64,000 bases of DNA from Flavobacteria bacterium GWA2_35_26 (lineage in GTDB: Bacteria > Bacteroidota > Bacteroidia > Flavobacteriales > Flavobacteriaceae): contig MGWH01000002.1 in the NCBI GenBank assembly GCA_001800905.1, forward strand, positions 620,001-684,000. The letters are read 5' to 3'. The position numbers were made by a program, and so were the translations under genes. The number at the start of each line of letters is the position of its first letter. Positions within the stretch are counted from its first letter, which is position 1. This document shows, piece by piece, positions 24,747 through 33,397 of the stretch. The notes beneath the pieces were generated by a model, which was not told where the DNA came from, did no database searches, and saw only the letters and a program-made list of their open reading frames with translations.

Positions 24747-26063
24747 TTAATATCTGTAATATTCTGGCTTGAATGGCCCTTGAACCTCAACGCCAATATA
24801 AGCTGCTTGTTCTGGACGCAATGTCTCTAATTCTACACCCAATTTTGCCAAGTGTAAAGCGGCTACTTTTTCATCCAAGTGTTTTGGTAACATGTACACA
24901 TCATTATTATAAGCCGCACTGTTTTTCCATAATTCGATTTGTGCCAAAGTTTGGTTGGTAAATGAGTTACTCATTACAAAACTTGGGTGACCTGTAGCAC
25001 AACCTAAGTTTACCAAACGACCTTCGGCCAAGATGATAATATCTTTTCCGTTTACGTTGTAAATGTCTACTTGAGGTTTTACTTCGTTTTTAGTATGACC
25101 AAAGTTTTTATTCAACCAAGCCATATCAATTTCGTTGTCAAAGTGTCCGATGTTACATACAATCGTTTTGTCTCTCATTTGTTCGAAGTGAGATCCTAAC
25201 ACAATATCTTTATTTCCTGTTGTTGTGATAATAATATCAGCAGTACCAATAACTGTATTCAATTTCTTTACTTCAAAACCATCCATAGCTGCTTGTAAAG
25301 CACAAATTGGATCGATTTCAGTAACGGTTACAATAGAACCTGCACCTCTAAAAGAAGCCGCTGTTCCTTTTCCTACGTCACCGTATCCACAAACAATTAC
25401 TCTTTTTCCAGCCAACATAATATCGGTTGCTCTTCTAACTGCATCTACAGCCGATTCTTTACAACCGTATTTGTTATCAAATTTCGATTTAGTAACCGAG
25501 TCGTTAACGTTAATCGCTGGCATTGGCAATGTTCCTGCTTTTACTCTTTCGTATAATCTGTGTACACCCGTTGTAGTTTCTTCAGACAATCCTTTGATTC
25601 CTTCTACTAAATGAGGGTAACGATCAATAACCATATTAGTCAAATCTCCACCATCATCCAAAATCATGTTCAATGGTTTTCTGTCTTCACCAAAGAATAA
25701 AGTTTGCTCAATACACCAGTCAAAATCTACTTCGTTCAAACCTTTCCAAGCATATACTTGAATACCTGCAGCAGCAATAGCGGCAGCAGCCTGATCTTGA
25801 GTAGAGAATATATTACAAGAAGACCAAGTTACCTCAGCTCCTAAAGCAATTAAAGTTTCGATCAAAACCGCAGTTTGAATCGTCATGTGTAAACAACCTG
25901 CAATACGAGCACCTTTCAATGGTTGTTCATCTTTATACTCTGCACGAAGTGCCATCAATCCTGGCATTTCAGCTTCTGCTAATTCAATTTCTTTTCTTCC
26001 CCAAGCCGCTAGAGAAATGTCTTTTACTTTGTAAGCCACATAAGGCATCGTTGCTGTACTCAT
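24747..26063 (-). CDS. ahcY: adenosylhomocysteinase
   Basis: A 438-residue NAD-dependent enzyme that splits S-adenosylhomocysteine into adenosine and homocysteine, clearing the product of methylation. Visible: the substrate region C-L-H-M-T-I-Q-T-A (~57-65), S-C-N-I-F-S-T-Q-D, the Rossmann motif G-Y-G-D-V-G-K-G near 225 and the C-terminal K-P-E-Y-Y-R-Y used across the tetramer interface. A -7 element TAGTTTTG lies on the minus strand at 26096-26103. No SAH riboswitch is visible in the leader. Confidence 0.97.
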   Translation of the reverse strand: MSTATMPYVAYKVKDISLAAWGRKEIELAEAEMPGLMALRAEYKDEQPLKGARIAGCLHMTIQTAVLIETLIALGAEVTWSSCNIFSTQDQAAAAIAAAGIQVYAWKGLNEVDFDWCIEQTLFFGEDRKPLNMILDDGGDLTNMVIDRYPHLVEGIKGLSEETTTGVHRLYERVKAGTLPMPAINVNDSVTKSKFDNKYGCKESAVDAVRRATDIMLAGKRVIVCGYGDVGKGTAASFRGAGSIVTVTEIDPICALQAAMDGFEVKKLNTVIGTADIIITTTGNKDIVLGSHFEQMRDKTIVCNIGHFDNEIDMAWLNKNFGHTKNEVKPQVDIYNVNGKDIIILAEGRLVNLGCATGHPSFVMSNSFTNQTLAQIELWKNSAAYNNDVYMLPKHLDEKVAALHLAKLGVELETLRPEQAAYIGVEVQGPFKPEYYRY

Positions 26064-26203
26064 TTATAGTATATTTGTAGTTCTAAAAATTTTTGCAAAA
26101 CTACATAATAACTTATGATTTTAAAAACATTCCCCTACTTTTATGAATTGTTTAGGGAGCTAATCTTTTAAAAATCAATAAAATAATTGTAATTCATTCC
26201 TTT

Positions 26204-26236
26204 TTGGAGCTATTCCCGCCATTCGCTTTATCTTTG
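26204..26236 (+). promoter_or_regulatory. promoter of the phosphopantetheinyl transferase operon
   Basis: TTG (26204-26206), 22-bp spacer and a perfect -7 element TATCTTTG (26229-26236). Confidence 0.65.
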
Positions 26237-26295
26237 CCACCAAAAACCGGCAGCAAAGGATGTTACTTCTGTCGGGGCTAAAACACGTTTTCGGT

Positions 26296-26955
26296 ATGCC
26301 TTTGTATAAAACCATTCATCACAATTCCAATACACAAATCCTAATTTGGGACATCACCGAATCATTTGAACAATTGAACCAAGAAGTACAATTGAACGAA
26401 AAAAACCAATTGCGCCTCAACGGAATGAAGTCCGAAATGCACCAACGTGCTTTTCTAAGCATCCGAAAATTATTGGCTCTAGCCAGTTATTCTGATTTTG
26501 ATTTAGAATATGATGCATTTGGGAAGCCTCATTTGGCAGACCACAATTACATTTCCATTACCCATTCCCATCATTTTTCGGCTATCATTGTAAGTGCCGA
26601 ACCCGTTGGCATCGACATCGAAATGCAACGCGAAATAATTCTAAAAATCGCACATAAGTTTGTCAATGACGATGAATTAAACCGACTTCAAAAAACTGAC
26701 ATCGCCGAATACATTAAAAAACTCACTGTGAAATGGGGGGCTAAAGAAGCCATTTTTAAAATCAAAAACGAAAAAGGCATTAGCTTTAAAGATCATATTC
26801 AAGTAACTCCATTCGAATTGAATGAAACACCAACTTTAGCTAATTTAAGTTATGGAGGCGTAGAGGAAAAATTCACCATTTATTTTTCAGAATTGGACAC
26901 TAATTTTACGTTAGTGTATGCATTTGAAAATAATGATTCAACTCAACTCAACTAA
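26296..26955 (+). CDS. 4'-phosphopantetheinyl transferase family protein
   Basis: A 219-residue transferase that moves the phosphopantetheine arm of CoA to a serine of a carrier protein. The Mg2+ motif G-I-D-I-E is at 106-109 and the W-G-A-K-E-A motif at 147-152, in the Sfp/AcpS-like arrangement. The start is ATG 26296, ~55 nt after the promoter; the longer frame has no good start. It precedes the pnuC-like gene by 2 bp, so the three downstream genes form one transcript, although the functions seem unrelated. Confidence 0.88.
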   Translation: MPLYKTIHHNSNTQILIWDITESFEQLNQEVQLNEKNQLRLNGMKSEMHQRAFLSIRKLLALASYSDFDLEYDAFGKPHLADHNYISITHSHHFSAIIVSAEPVGIDIEMQREIILKIAHKFVNDDELNRLQKTDIAEYIKKLTVKWGAKEAIFKIKNEKGISFKDHIQVTPFELNETPTLANLSYGGVEEKFTIYFSELDTNFTLVYAFENNDSTQLN

Positions 26956-26957
26956 TT

Positions 26958-27590
26958 ATGTTCGAATTTTTCTTTTCTCAATACAAAGACTACCAGACTT
27001 ACGATATTGTTCTGGAAATCATTGCGGTGCTTTTAGGAATTGCAAGCGTTTGGTATGCCAAAAAAGATAATATTCTGGTTTTCCCAACTGGAATGGTTAG
27101 CACTTTAATTTATGTGTATTTGCTTTGGAAATGGACACTTTGGGGCGATATGATGATCAATGGCTACTATTTTACCATGAGCATTTATGGTTGGTATTGT
27201 TGGACCCGAAAAAAAGGAGACAGCGTCGAGTTTCCAATTTCCGTAATTTCTAATGCCGAAAAACGCATGTCCCTATTTATCTTTATCTTTACCGTCGCAT
27301 TTGTTGTCGCTGTCTACCTTTATTTTAATAAATTCAATACTTGGTATGCATATGTAGACACTTTTGTCACCGGAATTTTCTTTATTGGAATGTGGCTTAT
27401 GGCCAAACGAAAAATAGAAAATTGGGTGTTTTGGATTATTGGAGATCTAGTTTCTATTCCATTGTATTTTGCAAAAGGACTGACCTTTACTAGTTTTCAA
27501 TATTTAGTATTTACAATTGTTGCCGTTTACGGCTATTTAGAATGGAAGAAAACCTTAAACAGCTCCCAAGCGGACCTAAAAGAATTTTAA
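26958..27590 (+). CDS. PnuC/PnuT-family vitamin transporter
   Basis: A 210-residue membrane protein with about seven helices and the PnuC signatures (W-Y-A-K-K-D-N near 30 and N-W-V-F-W-I-I-G-D-L-V-S-I-P-L-Y near 155-170). The family imports nicotinamide riboside (PnuC) or thiamine (PnuT) by facilitated diffusion, trapped by an intracellular kinase. In Bacteroidota, PnuT genes are known to cluster with TPP riboswitches and outer-membrane receptors, and a TPP riboswitch plus TonB-dependent receptor lie 0.7 kb downstream, so thiamine is the likelier substrate here. The next gene overlaps it by 49 bp. Confidence 0.85.
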   Translation: MFEFFFSQYKDYQTYDIVLEIIAVLLGIASVWYAKKDNILVFPTGMVSTLIYVYLLWKWTLWGDMMINGYYFTMSIYGWYCWTRKKGDSVEFPISVISNAEKRMSLFIFIFTVAFVVAVYLYFNKFNTWYAYVDTFVTGIFFIGMWLMAKRKIENWVFWIIGDLVSIPLYFAKGLTFTSFQYLVFTIVAVYGYLEWKKTLNSSQADLKEF

Positions 27591-28168
27591 AAATAGCTTT
27601 ATTCGGTCCCGAAAGTACTGGAAAAACTACTTTAGCTAAACAATTGGCCGAATACTACAAAACCGATTGGGTTCCCGAATTTGCACGCGACTATCTTCAA
27701 GAAAAATGGGACAAACACCAAGCTATTTGCGATGTTAATGACATGTTGCCAATTGCTTACGGTCAAACCCAACTTGAAAATGAAAAAATGGCAACTGCCA
27801 ATCAATATCTTTTTTGCGATACCAATTTAATGGTAACCAAAGTTTTCTCTGAGGTATACTATAACTATTGCGACCCTTTATTAGACCAAGCGGCTCGCGA
27901 ACACGTATACGATTTGTTTTTTCTAACCGATATAGATGTGCCATGGGAAAAAGACGATTTGCGCGATAAACCCGAGGGACGTGAAACGGTTTTTAGCGTT
28001 TTCAAAAAATCCCTAATTGACAACAATAAACCATTTATTACCCTTTCAGGCGATGCTTCCTTACGCCTTAAAAAAGCCGTTTCTATAATTGATAATTTAA
28101 CTGAAGCCCTGAAAAACGGACAATCGTCTTTAGAATTTGTTCAGGATTATCTAATACAACACAATTAA
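27542..28168 (+). CDS. NadR-like P-loop kinase (ribosylnicotinamide- or thiamine-trapping)
   Basis: A 208-residue ATPase with Walker A G-P-E-S-T-G-K-T at 22-29 and the NadR C-terminal-domain pattern W-V-P-E-F-A-R-D-Y-L and F-C-D-T-N-L-M-V. It lacks the NMN adenylyltransferase domain of full NadR. A kinase of this type phosphorylates the vitamin taken up by a PnuC protein and traps it. The start overlaps the pnuC-like gene by 49 bp, an unusually long overlap that indicates translational coupling. Whether it acts on nicotinamide riboside or thiamine cannot be decided from the sequence. Confidence 0.85.
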   Translation: MEENLKQLPSGPKRILKIALFGPESTGKTTLAKQLAEYYKTDWVPEFARDYLQEKWDKHQAICDVNDMLPIAYGQTQLENEKMATANQYLFCDTNLMVTKVFSEVYYNYCDPLLDQAAREHVYDLFFLTDIDVPWEKDDLRDKPEGRETVFSVFKKSLIDNNKPFITLSGDASLRLKKAVSIIDNLTEALKNGQSSLEFVQDYLIQHN

Positions 28169-28240
28169 ATCCATCTGGTTTTATTACAATTGAATTTTGA
28201 AATTTTCATTGCAATTGAAATGGAATATTCTATATTTGCA

Positions 28241-28330
28241 CTGTCTCAAGGGGTGCTCTAAATAACGAGCTGAGATTATACCCAATGAACCTGAGCGGGT
28301 AATGCTGCTAAGGGAAAACAGACTTAACGA
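28241..28330 (+). promoter_or_regulatory. TPP riboswitch (THI element)
   Basis: The conserved thi-box core is present: GGGGTGC at 28250, GCTGAGATTATACCC at 28269, GAACCTGA at 28287 and GGGTAATGCTGCTAAGGGAA at about 28297. P1 can close with CTGT (28241) and ACAG (28318-28321). It lies ~90 nt upstream of a TonB-dependent receptor gene on the same strand, and thiamine pyrophosphate is expected to switch that gene off. Confidence 0.95.
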
Positions 28331-28400
28331 TTAATACACCTATTAATTTTGTAGTCTAGAGTAACCATTTAATTTTTAACCAAGAATAATGACCCCTGTT

Positions 28401-28421
28401 ATTCGTAATCTATTTACGAAT
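28401..28421 (+). promoter_or_regulatory. start-codon-sequestering hairpin of the TPP riboswitch leader
   Basis: A perfect 8-bp stem (ATTCGTAA at 28401-28408, TTACGAAT at 28414-28421) with a 5-nt loop includes the first two bases of the receptor ATG (28420-28422). There is no T run, so it is not a terminator but a translational lock. Nearby ACCCCT (28392-28397) is complementary to AGGGGT (28249-28254) inside the aptamer, so an alternative pairing could couple the two. Confidence 0.6.
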
Positions 28422-30555
28422 GAAATTTTTATTATTCAAACTGAGCGCAAAACGACTTTTTTTAAGCTCATTCTTGCTATTTTCTTTGGCTACATTGGCA
28501 CAAGAAAAAACCAAAGACACCACACGTGTCAATCAACTCGACGAAGTATTAGTATCAGCGATTCGAGTGAATTCTAAAACGCCTGTAAGTTTTAGCAACT
28601 TGTCCAAAAAAGAAATCCAAAACCGAAATCTAGGGCAAGACATTCCTATTTTAATGAACTACATGCCGTCAGTTGTAACTACTTCAGATGCTGGAAATGG
28701 AGTGGGTTACACCGGAATTCGTGTTCGTGGAACCGATGCAACTCGTGTCAATGTAACTATCAACGGAATCCCTTATAATGATTCTGAAAGTCACGGGACT
28801 TTTTGGGTTAACATGCCTGATTTTGCGTCCTCACTTCAAAGTGTGCAATTGCAACGCGGTGTAGGAACCTCAACCAATGGGTCTGGTGCTTTTGGAGCCA
28901 GTTTAAATATGCTAACCGATTCGTATTCGGAGAAAGCCTCTGGTGAAATCTCCAATTCTTTTGGAAGTTTCAATACACGCAAACATACAGTAAAGTTCAG
29001 TACCGGTTTACTTAATGATCATTTTGAGATTGCGGGACGTGTTTCTACTTTGAATTCGGACGGCTACATTGACCGTGCGAGTTCCGATTTGAAATCCTAT
29101 TTTTTACAAGGAACTTATGTTGGTACAACTACATTAATCAAAGCCTTGGCTTTTGGAGGAAATGAAAAAACCTATCAATCTTGGAACGGAATAGATGGCG
29201 AAACTTTGTTAACTAACAGAACCTTTAATTCGGCAGGGATTTTTACCGATGAGGCAGGTCAGACGCGTTTTTATGACAATGAAACCGACAATTACCAACA
29301 AGACCATTATCAATTGCATTGGAACGAAAAACTAGCTGCTAATTGGAATACCAATCTTGCCTTTCATTACACCAAAGGAAAAGGGTATTATGAAAATTAT
29401 AAAGAGGACGGTGATTTTTCAAGTTATGGATTGACTCCTATTGCAATTAATGGAACTTCCATCAATATGACGGATTTAATACGTCAAAAATGGTTGGACA
29501 ATGATTTTTATGGAACTACATTTTCAGCCAATTACCAATCCAACAAATTGGATTTTATCTTTGGCGGAAGCTATAACAAATACGAAGGAAATCATTTTGG
29601 AAAAGTAATTTGGGCAAGATATGCCGGCGCATCAGAACTAGGCGATCGCTATTATGAGGATAGGGCTACCAAAACAGATGGCACCGCTTTCGCGAAAGCC
29701 AATTACCAAGTAAATGACCAATGGAGTCTTTTTGGCGACTTACAAATTCGTAATGTAAACTACAAAGCCAATTCTAATGAAACCGGTGTAGTGAATGATA
29801 CCTTCTCTTTTTTCAATCCAAAAGCAGGACTTAATTATACCGTCAATTCCAAAAACAATGTATACTTTTCGTATGCAAGAGCCAATAGAGAACCCAATCG
29901 AACCGACTATGAAGGCGGCAATGTGAAACCAGAAAAATTAAATGATTTCGAATTGGGTTGGAGGTATTTGTCGGACAAAGTGCAATTGAATACTAACTTC
30001 TATTATATGGCCTACCAAGACCAATTAATTTTAACCGGAACACTAGACGATGTGGGAAATCCAATTCGTTCCAACAGTGAAAAAAGCTACCGATTAGGTG
30101 TAGAAGTGGATGCGGCAATTGTGCTATCTTCAACATTCAGCCTTCGTCCAAACCTTACGTTAAGCCGCAATAAAAACATAGACTTGGCGGTAAGCGGACA
30201 AATTTATGGGACCAAAGACATTTCGTATTCCCCTTCAGTAATTGCAGGAAATAGTTTGATTTACAAACCTACTGAAAGCTTGCAAATTATTTGGTTGCAA
30301 AAATATGTAGGACAACAATACATGAACAACATTGAATTGCCAGAAGCTAAATTAGCTGATTACTTTATCAACGACTTGAATGTGACCTATGAAATCAAAC
30401 CAAAATCAGTTTTCAAATCGATTGTTTTCAAAGGCTTAGTCAATAATATTTTGAACAAAAAATATAGTTCAAATGGCTATATGTGGGACATATACCCCTA
30501 TTATTATCCTCAAGCAGGAACTAATTTGTTAGCAGGAATAACATTGTTATTCTAA
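28420..30555 (+). CDS. TPP-riboswitch-controlled TonB-dependent receptor (probable thiamine receptor)
   Basis: A 711-residue outer-membrane receptor: signal peptide (1-27, ends L-A-T-L-A-Q), a plug (~40-170 with L-D-E-V-L-V-S-A, I-R-V-R-G-T-D-A-T-R-V-N-V-T-I-N-G-I-P and F-G-A-S-L-N) and a beta-barrel ending in L-L-F. No carboxypeptidase-like N-domain is present. The TPP riboswitch ahead of it makes import of thiamine or a thiamine precursor the best guess. The start codon lies within a hairpin that would be opened when the riboswitch is unliganded. Confidence 0.9.
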   Translation: MKFLLFKLSAKRLFLSSFLLFSLATLAQEKTKDTTRVNQLDEVLVSAIRVNSKTPVSFSNLSKKEIQNRNLGQDIPILMNYMPSVVTTSDAGNGVGYTGIRVRGTDATRVNVTINGIPYNDSESHGTFWVNMPDFASSLQSVQLQRGVGTSTNGSGAFGASLNMLTDSYSEKASGEISNSFGSFNTRKHTVKFSTGLLNDHFEIAGRVSTLNSDGYIDRASSDLKSYFLQGTYVGTTTLIKALAFGGNEKTYQSWNGIDGETLLTNRTFNSAGIFTDEAGQTRFYDNETDNYQQDHYQLHWNEKLAANWNTNLAFHYTKGKGYYENYKEDGDFSSYGLTPIAINGTSINMTDLIRQKWLDNDFYGTTFSANYQSNKLDFIFGGSYNKYEGNHFGKVIWARYAGASELGDRYYEDRATKTDGTAFAKANYQVNDQWSLFGDLQIRNVNYKANSNETGVVNDTFSFFNPKAGLNYTVNSKNNVYFSYARANREPNRTDYEGGNVKPEKLNDFELGWRYLSDKVQLNTNFYYMAYQDQLILTGTLDDVGNPIRSNSEKSYRLGVEVDAAIVLSSTFSLRPNLTLSRNKNIDLAVSGQIYGTKDISYSPSVIAGNSLIYKPTESLQIIWLQKYVGQQYMNNIELPEAKLADYFINDLNVTYEIKPKSVFKSIVFKGLVNNILNKKYSSNGYMWDIYPYYYPQAGTNLLAGITLLF

Positions 30556-30577
30556 AGTAAATGAATAAAATTTGAAG

Positions 30578-30606
30578 AAATCCTGGCAGCAATGTCAGGA
30601 TTTTTT
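30578..30606 (+). terminator. terminator after the thiamine receptor
   Basis: Stem AAATCCTG/CAGGATTT with a T run, reaching into the stop codon of the convergent lipoprotein gene. Confidence 0.8.
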
Positions 30607-31018
30607 AATTGTAAATTCGCAATACATTTCCATTTACTTCAACGCGGTATTGTTTCATAGGATATTGTAAACTCCCTTGCCCAGAAAATAAACTGTAGGT
30701 TTTATTATCACAAGAGCACACCGCATCAATTCCATCAATTGTCATTGGAGAACAAGTCGAAGGCGTTTGATTGGGACAAGCGGCATCAAATGCATTATAG
30801 CCGCTTCCGGTGTTGAATATAATAAGTCCTTTAACTCCTTTTCCAGCATAATACACCGCATTACTTGGATATAATAGTTTCGAATAGGAAGGCAGGTTCA
30901 TATTGATATCTACTGTAAATGTATAATTAGGAATAAAAGGATTTGTATTGACTGGTCCGTTATCCGAACAAGAAATAAATGCCGAAAAAAGTATAAAGAT
31001 CCAGACTGACTTTTTCAT
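30605..31018 (-). CDS. Rieske-like lipoprotein without the canonical histidine ligands
   Basis: A 137-residue lipoprotein (lipobox Cys17 in F-I-S-C-S-D-N). The second half resembles a Rieske domain: the loops A-C-P-N-Q at 80-84 and V-C-S-C-D-N-K-T-Y-S-L-F-S-G-Q at 100-114, then the P-x-x-x-Y-R-V-E-V-N-G-N strand pair. Canonical Rieske proteins have C-x-H and C-x-x-H; here Asn83 and Asp104 stand where histidines are expected. Four cysteines remain (81, 89, 101, 103). The protein may therefore bind no [2Fe-2S] cluster, or bind metal with a different ligand set. Promoter -7 element TAAATTTG on the minus strand at 31054-31061. Confidence 0.72.
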   Translation of the reverse strand: MKKSVWIFILFSAFISCSDNGPVNTNPFIPNYTFTVDINMNLPSYSKLLYPSNAVYYAGKGVKGLIIFNTGSGYNAFDAACPNQTPSTCSPMTIDGIDAVCSCDNKTYSLFSGQGSLQYPMKQYRVEVNGNVLRIYN

Positions 31019-31124
31019 TATTTTGTGAATTAAGTAGCTAAGAATTAGCGCAACAAATTTAATTTATTTACATTTGAAATAGGTTGTCAAAACGAATATA
31101 GTTACAATCTAAATAAAATTATAG

Positions 31125-31170
31125 TATCTTTGTGGAAAGAAATCCCGTCCTGATGGGATTTTTTCTATTT
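31125..31170 (+). promoter_or_regulatory. greA promoter and leader attenuator hairpin
   Basis: A perfect -7 element TATCTTTG (31125-31132) is followed, right at the expected transcription start, by a stem AAATCCCGT/ATGGGATTT (31140-31161) and the T-rich tract TTTTTTCTATTTT. This is an intrinsic-terminator-like structure in the ~50-nt leader, before the greA ATG at 31189. It would stop much transcription before greA. Confidence 0.65.
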
Positions 31171-31188
31171 TATATAAACAATGAAGTT

Positions 31189-31665
31189 ATGAGCACAGTA
31201 TCTTATTACACCGCAGAAGGATTAAAAAAATTACGAGAAGAATTAGATTATTTAAAAAATGTGATGCGTCCAAAAGCATCGCAAGATATTGCTGACGCAA
31301 GAGATAAAGGTGATTTATCTGAAAATGCCGAATACGATGCTGCCAAAGAAGCACAAGGAATGCTAGAAATGCGCATCGCTAAATTAGAAGAAATTCATTC
31401 TAATGCCCGTTTAATCGACGAAACCCATTTAGACGTTTCTAAAGTATTGGTGTTGTCTAAAGTAAAAATCAAAAACCAAACTAACGGAATGGAAGTGATT
31501 TATACTTTGGTGGCCGAAAGTGAAGCCGATTTAAAAACTGGAAAAATTTCTGTAACCTCTCCAATTGGAAAAGGGCTATTAGGAAAATCAGTGGGTGAAG
31601 TAGCTGAAATTACGGTTCCAAATGGTGTATTGAAATTTGACATCTTAGAAATTACTAGAGAATAA
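31189..31665 (+). CDS. greA: transcription elongation factor GreA
   Basis: A 158-residue GreA: an N-terminal coiled-coil (~5-75, with E-G-L-K-K-L-R-E-E-L and the acidic tip D-A-R-D-K-G-D-L-S-E-N-A-E-Y) and a C-terminal FKBP-like domain (~85-158, ending with L-K-F-D-I-L-E-I). GreA enters the RNA polymerase secondary channel and stimulates cleavage of backtracked RNA. The start is ATG 31189; the longer frame begins inside the -7 element and crosses the leader hairpin, so it is not real. HIT-family gene follows after 10 bp. Confidence 0.96.
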   Translation: MSTVSYYTAEGLKKLREELDYLKNVMRPKASQDIADARDKGDLSENAEYDAAKEAQGMLEMRIAKLEEIHSNARLIDETHLDVSKVLVLSKVKIKNQTNGMEVIYTLVAESEADLKTGKISVTSPIGKGLLGKSVGEVAEITVPNGVLKFDILEITRE

Positions 31666-31675
31666 ATTCAATCGC

Positions 31676-32065
31676 ATGAGTTCTATTTTTACCAAAATCG
31701 TAAACGGAGAAATTCCTTGTTATAAAATTGCAGAAGATGCTAATTTTTTAGCTTTTTTGGATGTAAATCCAAATGCGAAAGGACATACATTGTGTATTCC
31801 AAAACAAGAAATTGACCAACTTTTTGAAATAGACGATACATTGTATTTGGGCTTAATGCAATTCTCTAAAAAAATTGCTACCGCCTTACAAAAAACAGTC
31901 CCTTGCAAACGCATCGGAATGTCAGTAATTGGTTTAGAAGTGCCTCACGCTCATGTTCATTTAATTCCTTTAAACGAAATGGATGAAATGCGCTTTCAAA
32001 ACAAAGTAACGCTGAGCAAAGAAGAATTTGAAGCTTTGGCCAAAGCAATTCAAAACAATTTATAA
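31676..32065 (+). CDS. HIT family nucleotide-binding hydrolase
   Basis: A 129-residue HIT-domain protein with the active-site histidine triad H-A-H-V-H at ~103-107 and the N-terminal I-F-x-K-I-V-N-G-E-I-P-C-Y-K-I that marks HinT-like members. The family hydrolyses nucleoside phosphoramidates or acts on adenylated intermediates. It lies 10 bp behind greA and shares its transcript, a pairing found in many Bacteroidota. Confidence 0.94.
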   Translation: MSSIFTKIVNGEIPCYKIAEDANFLAFLDVNPNAKGHTLCIPKQEIDQLFEIDDTLYLGLMQFSKKIATALQKTVPCKRIGMSVIGLEVPHAHVHLIPLNEMDEMRFQNKVTLSKEEFEALAKAIQNNL

Positions 32066-32070
32066 AAATT

Positions 32071-32107
32071 AAAAAGCGAATCCATTTAAATAGATTCGCT
32101 TTTTTTA
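32071..32107. terminator. bidirectional terminator between the HIT gene and the histidine kinase
   Basis: Stem AAAAAGCGAATC/GATTCGCTTTTT with T runs on both strands; it overlaps the 3' end of the convergent kinase. Confidence 0.88.
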
Positions 32108-33237
32108 TAACTCAATTGTATTGTACTTCCTTTTCCTATTTCGGATTGAACCACTTTAATTCGGCCTTTGTGATACTCTTCTACAATTCTTTTGGTTAAG
32201 GAAAGTCCTAAACCCCACCCTCTCTTTTTGGTTGTAAATCCCGGTTCAAAAATAGTCTTGAATTGTTTTTTAGGAATTCCAATTCCCGTGTCTGAAACTT
32301 TAATTTGTATCCATTCGCCCTCTTGTTCCATAACCAAATCTAAATTGCCCTTTCCTTTCATGGCATCAATGGCATTTTTGACTAAATTTTCAATGGTCCA
32401 ACTGTGTAACGTTGCATTGAATAAAACAAAAATGGGTAACTCTGGTGCTTGAAAAGAAAATAGGACTTGCTTTGAAAAACGCGATTGTAAATAGTCAATC
32501 GTTTCTTGAGTTGCAGCAATAATATTTTGATTTTCTAATTTAGGTTCTGATCCAATTTTTGAAAAACGATCCGTAATGGTTTGCAAACGCTCAATATCTT
32601 TTTCAATTTCCTGAGTAGTCGATTCAGCTACATTCTCTGCTTTTAACAACTCAATCCAACCAATTAGTGACGAAAGTGGCGTTCCAATTTGGTGAGCGGT
32701 TTCTTTAGCCATTCCGGCCCAAAGTTTGTTTTGAGTAGCCATTTTTGTACTTCGGTAAAAATTATATACCAAGGCAGCAAACAATACAATAATCAATACT
32801 AAAGCAATAGGATAGTATTTTAATTTGTTCAACAAGGCCGAATTTCCATAATACAACTTTTGAAACTTTCCAGGTGCATATTGTATTACAATAGGGTCAT
32901 TTTCATTTTTAAGATCTTCTAGAAAATGAGCCGATTCGCTTGTACTTGCAATTATTTTTTCATCAATATTCACCGCATTGATGATCTTGTTATTCTCTGT
33001 TAAAATAATTGGTATAGAGGAATTAGTGCTGAAGATTTGCAAGGGTAATTCTACATCGGCATTGGCATCGGCGTTGATCAACGTTTTTTGAGCTTTGGCC
33101 CAAAGATTCATTTTCAAACGTTCTTCATTTTTGAAAATTTGAAAAAAGGTATAGGTATTCCAAAGTATCAATGAAATAATTAAAAACGAGACCAATATGA
33201 TTAACCAGCGAGTGGTATTGCGCCTATCCGAAAACAT
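32086..33237 (-). CDS. orphan membrane sensor histidine kinase
   Basis: A 383-residue kinase with transmembrane segments at ~11-33 and ~143-161 enclosing a ~110-residue extracytoplasmic sensor domain. The phospho-acceptor helix reads K-E-T-A-H-Q-I-G-T-P-L-S-S-L with His182, a variant of the usual S-H-E-L-R-T-P-L in which a Gly-Thr-Pro replaces Arg-Thr-Pro. The ATPase domain has N-L-V-K-N-A-I-D-A-M, D-T-G-I-G-I and G-L-G-L-S-L. No response regulator lies nearby, so the partner is unknown. Confidence 0.88.
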   Translation of the reverse strand: MFSDRRNTTRWLIILVSFLIISLILWNTYTFFQIFKNEERLKMNLWAKAQKTLINADANADVELPLQIFSTNSSIPIILTENNKIINAVNIDEKIIASTSESAHFLEDLKNENDPIVIQYAPGKFQKLYYGNSALLNKLKYYPIALVLIIVLFAALVYNFYRSTKMATQNKLWAGMAKETAHQIGTPLSSLIGWIELLKAENVAESTTQEIEKDIERLQTITDRFSKIGSEPKLENQNIIAATQETIDYLQSRFSKQVLFSFQAPELPIFVLFNATLHSWTIENLVKNAIDAMKGKGNLDLVMEQEGEWIQIKVSDTGIGIPKKQFKTIFEPGFTTKKRGWGLGLSLTKRIVEEYHKGRIKVVQSEIGKGSTIQLSYKKSESI

Positions 33238-33328
33238 AGATTCAATTTAGTTTATAAATGTAACGAAATAATTTGAAAAAGATTTTAGGCCTTCGCCAAA
33301 GAAAAATAGTTGATCAAAAAAAGACCTC

Positions 33329-33359
33329 TTGCCTAGAAAAGAAGAAGTTAGTATATTTG
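33329..33359 (+). promoter_or_regulatory. promoter of the DUF3127 gene
   Basis: TTG (33329-33331), 20-bp spacer, TATATTTG (33352-33359). Confidence 0.75.
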
Positions 33360-33397
33360 TAAATCTAAAGTAGAAATAAACTTAAAAAATAATACAG

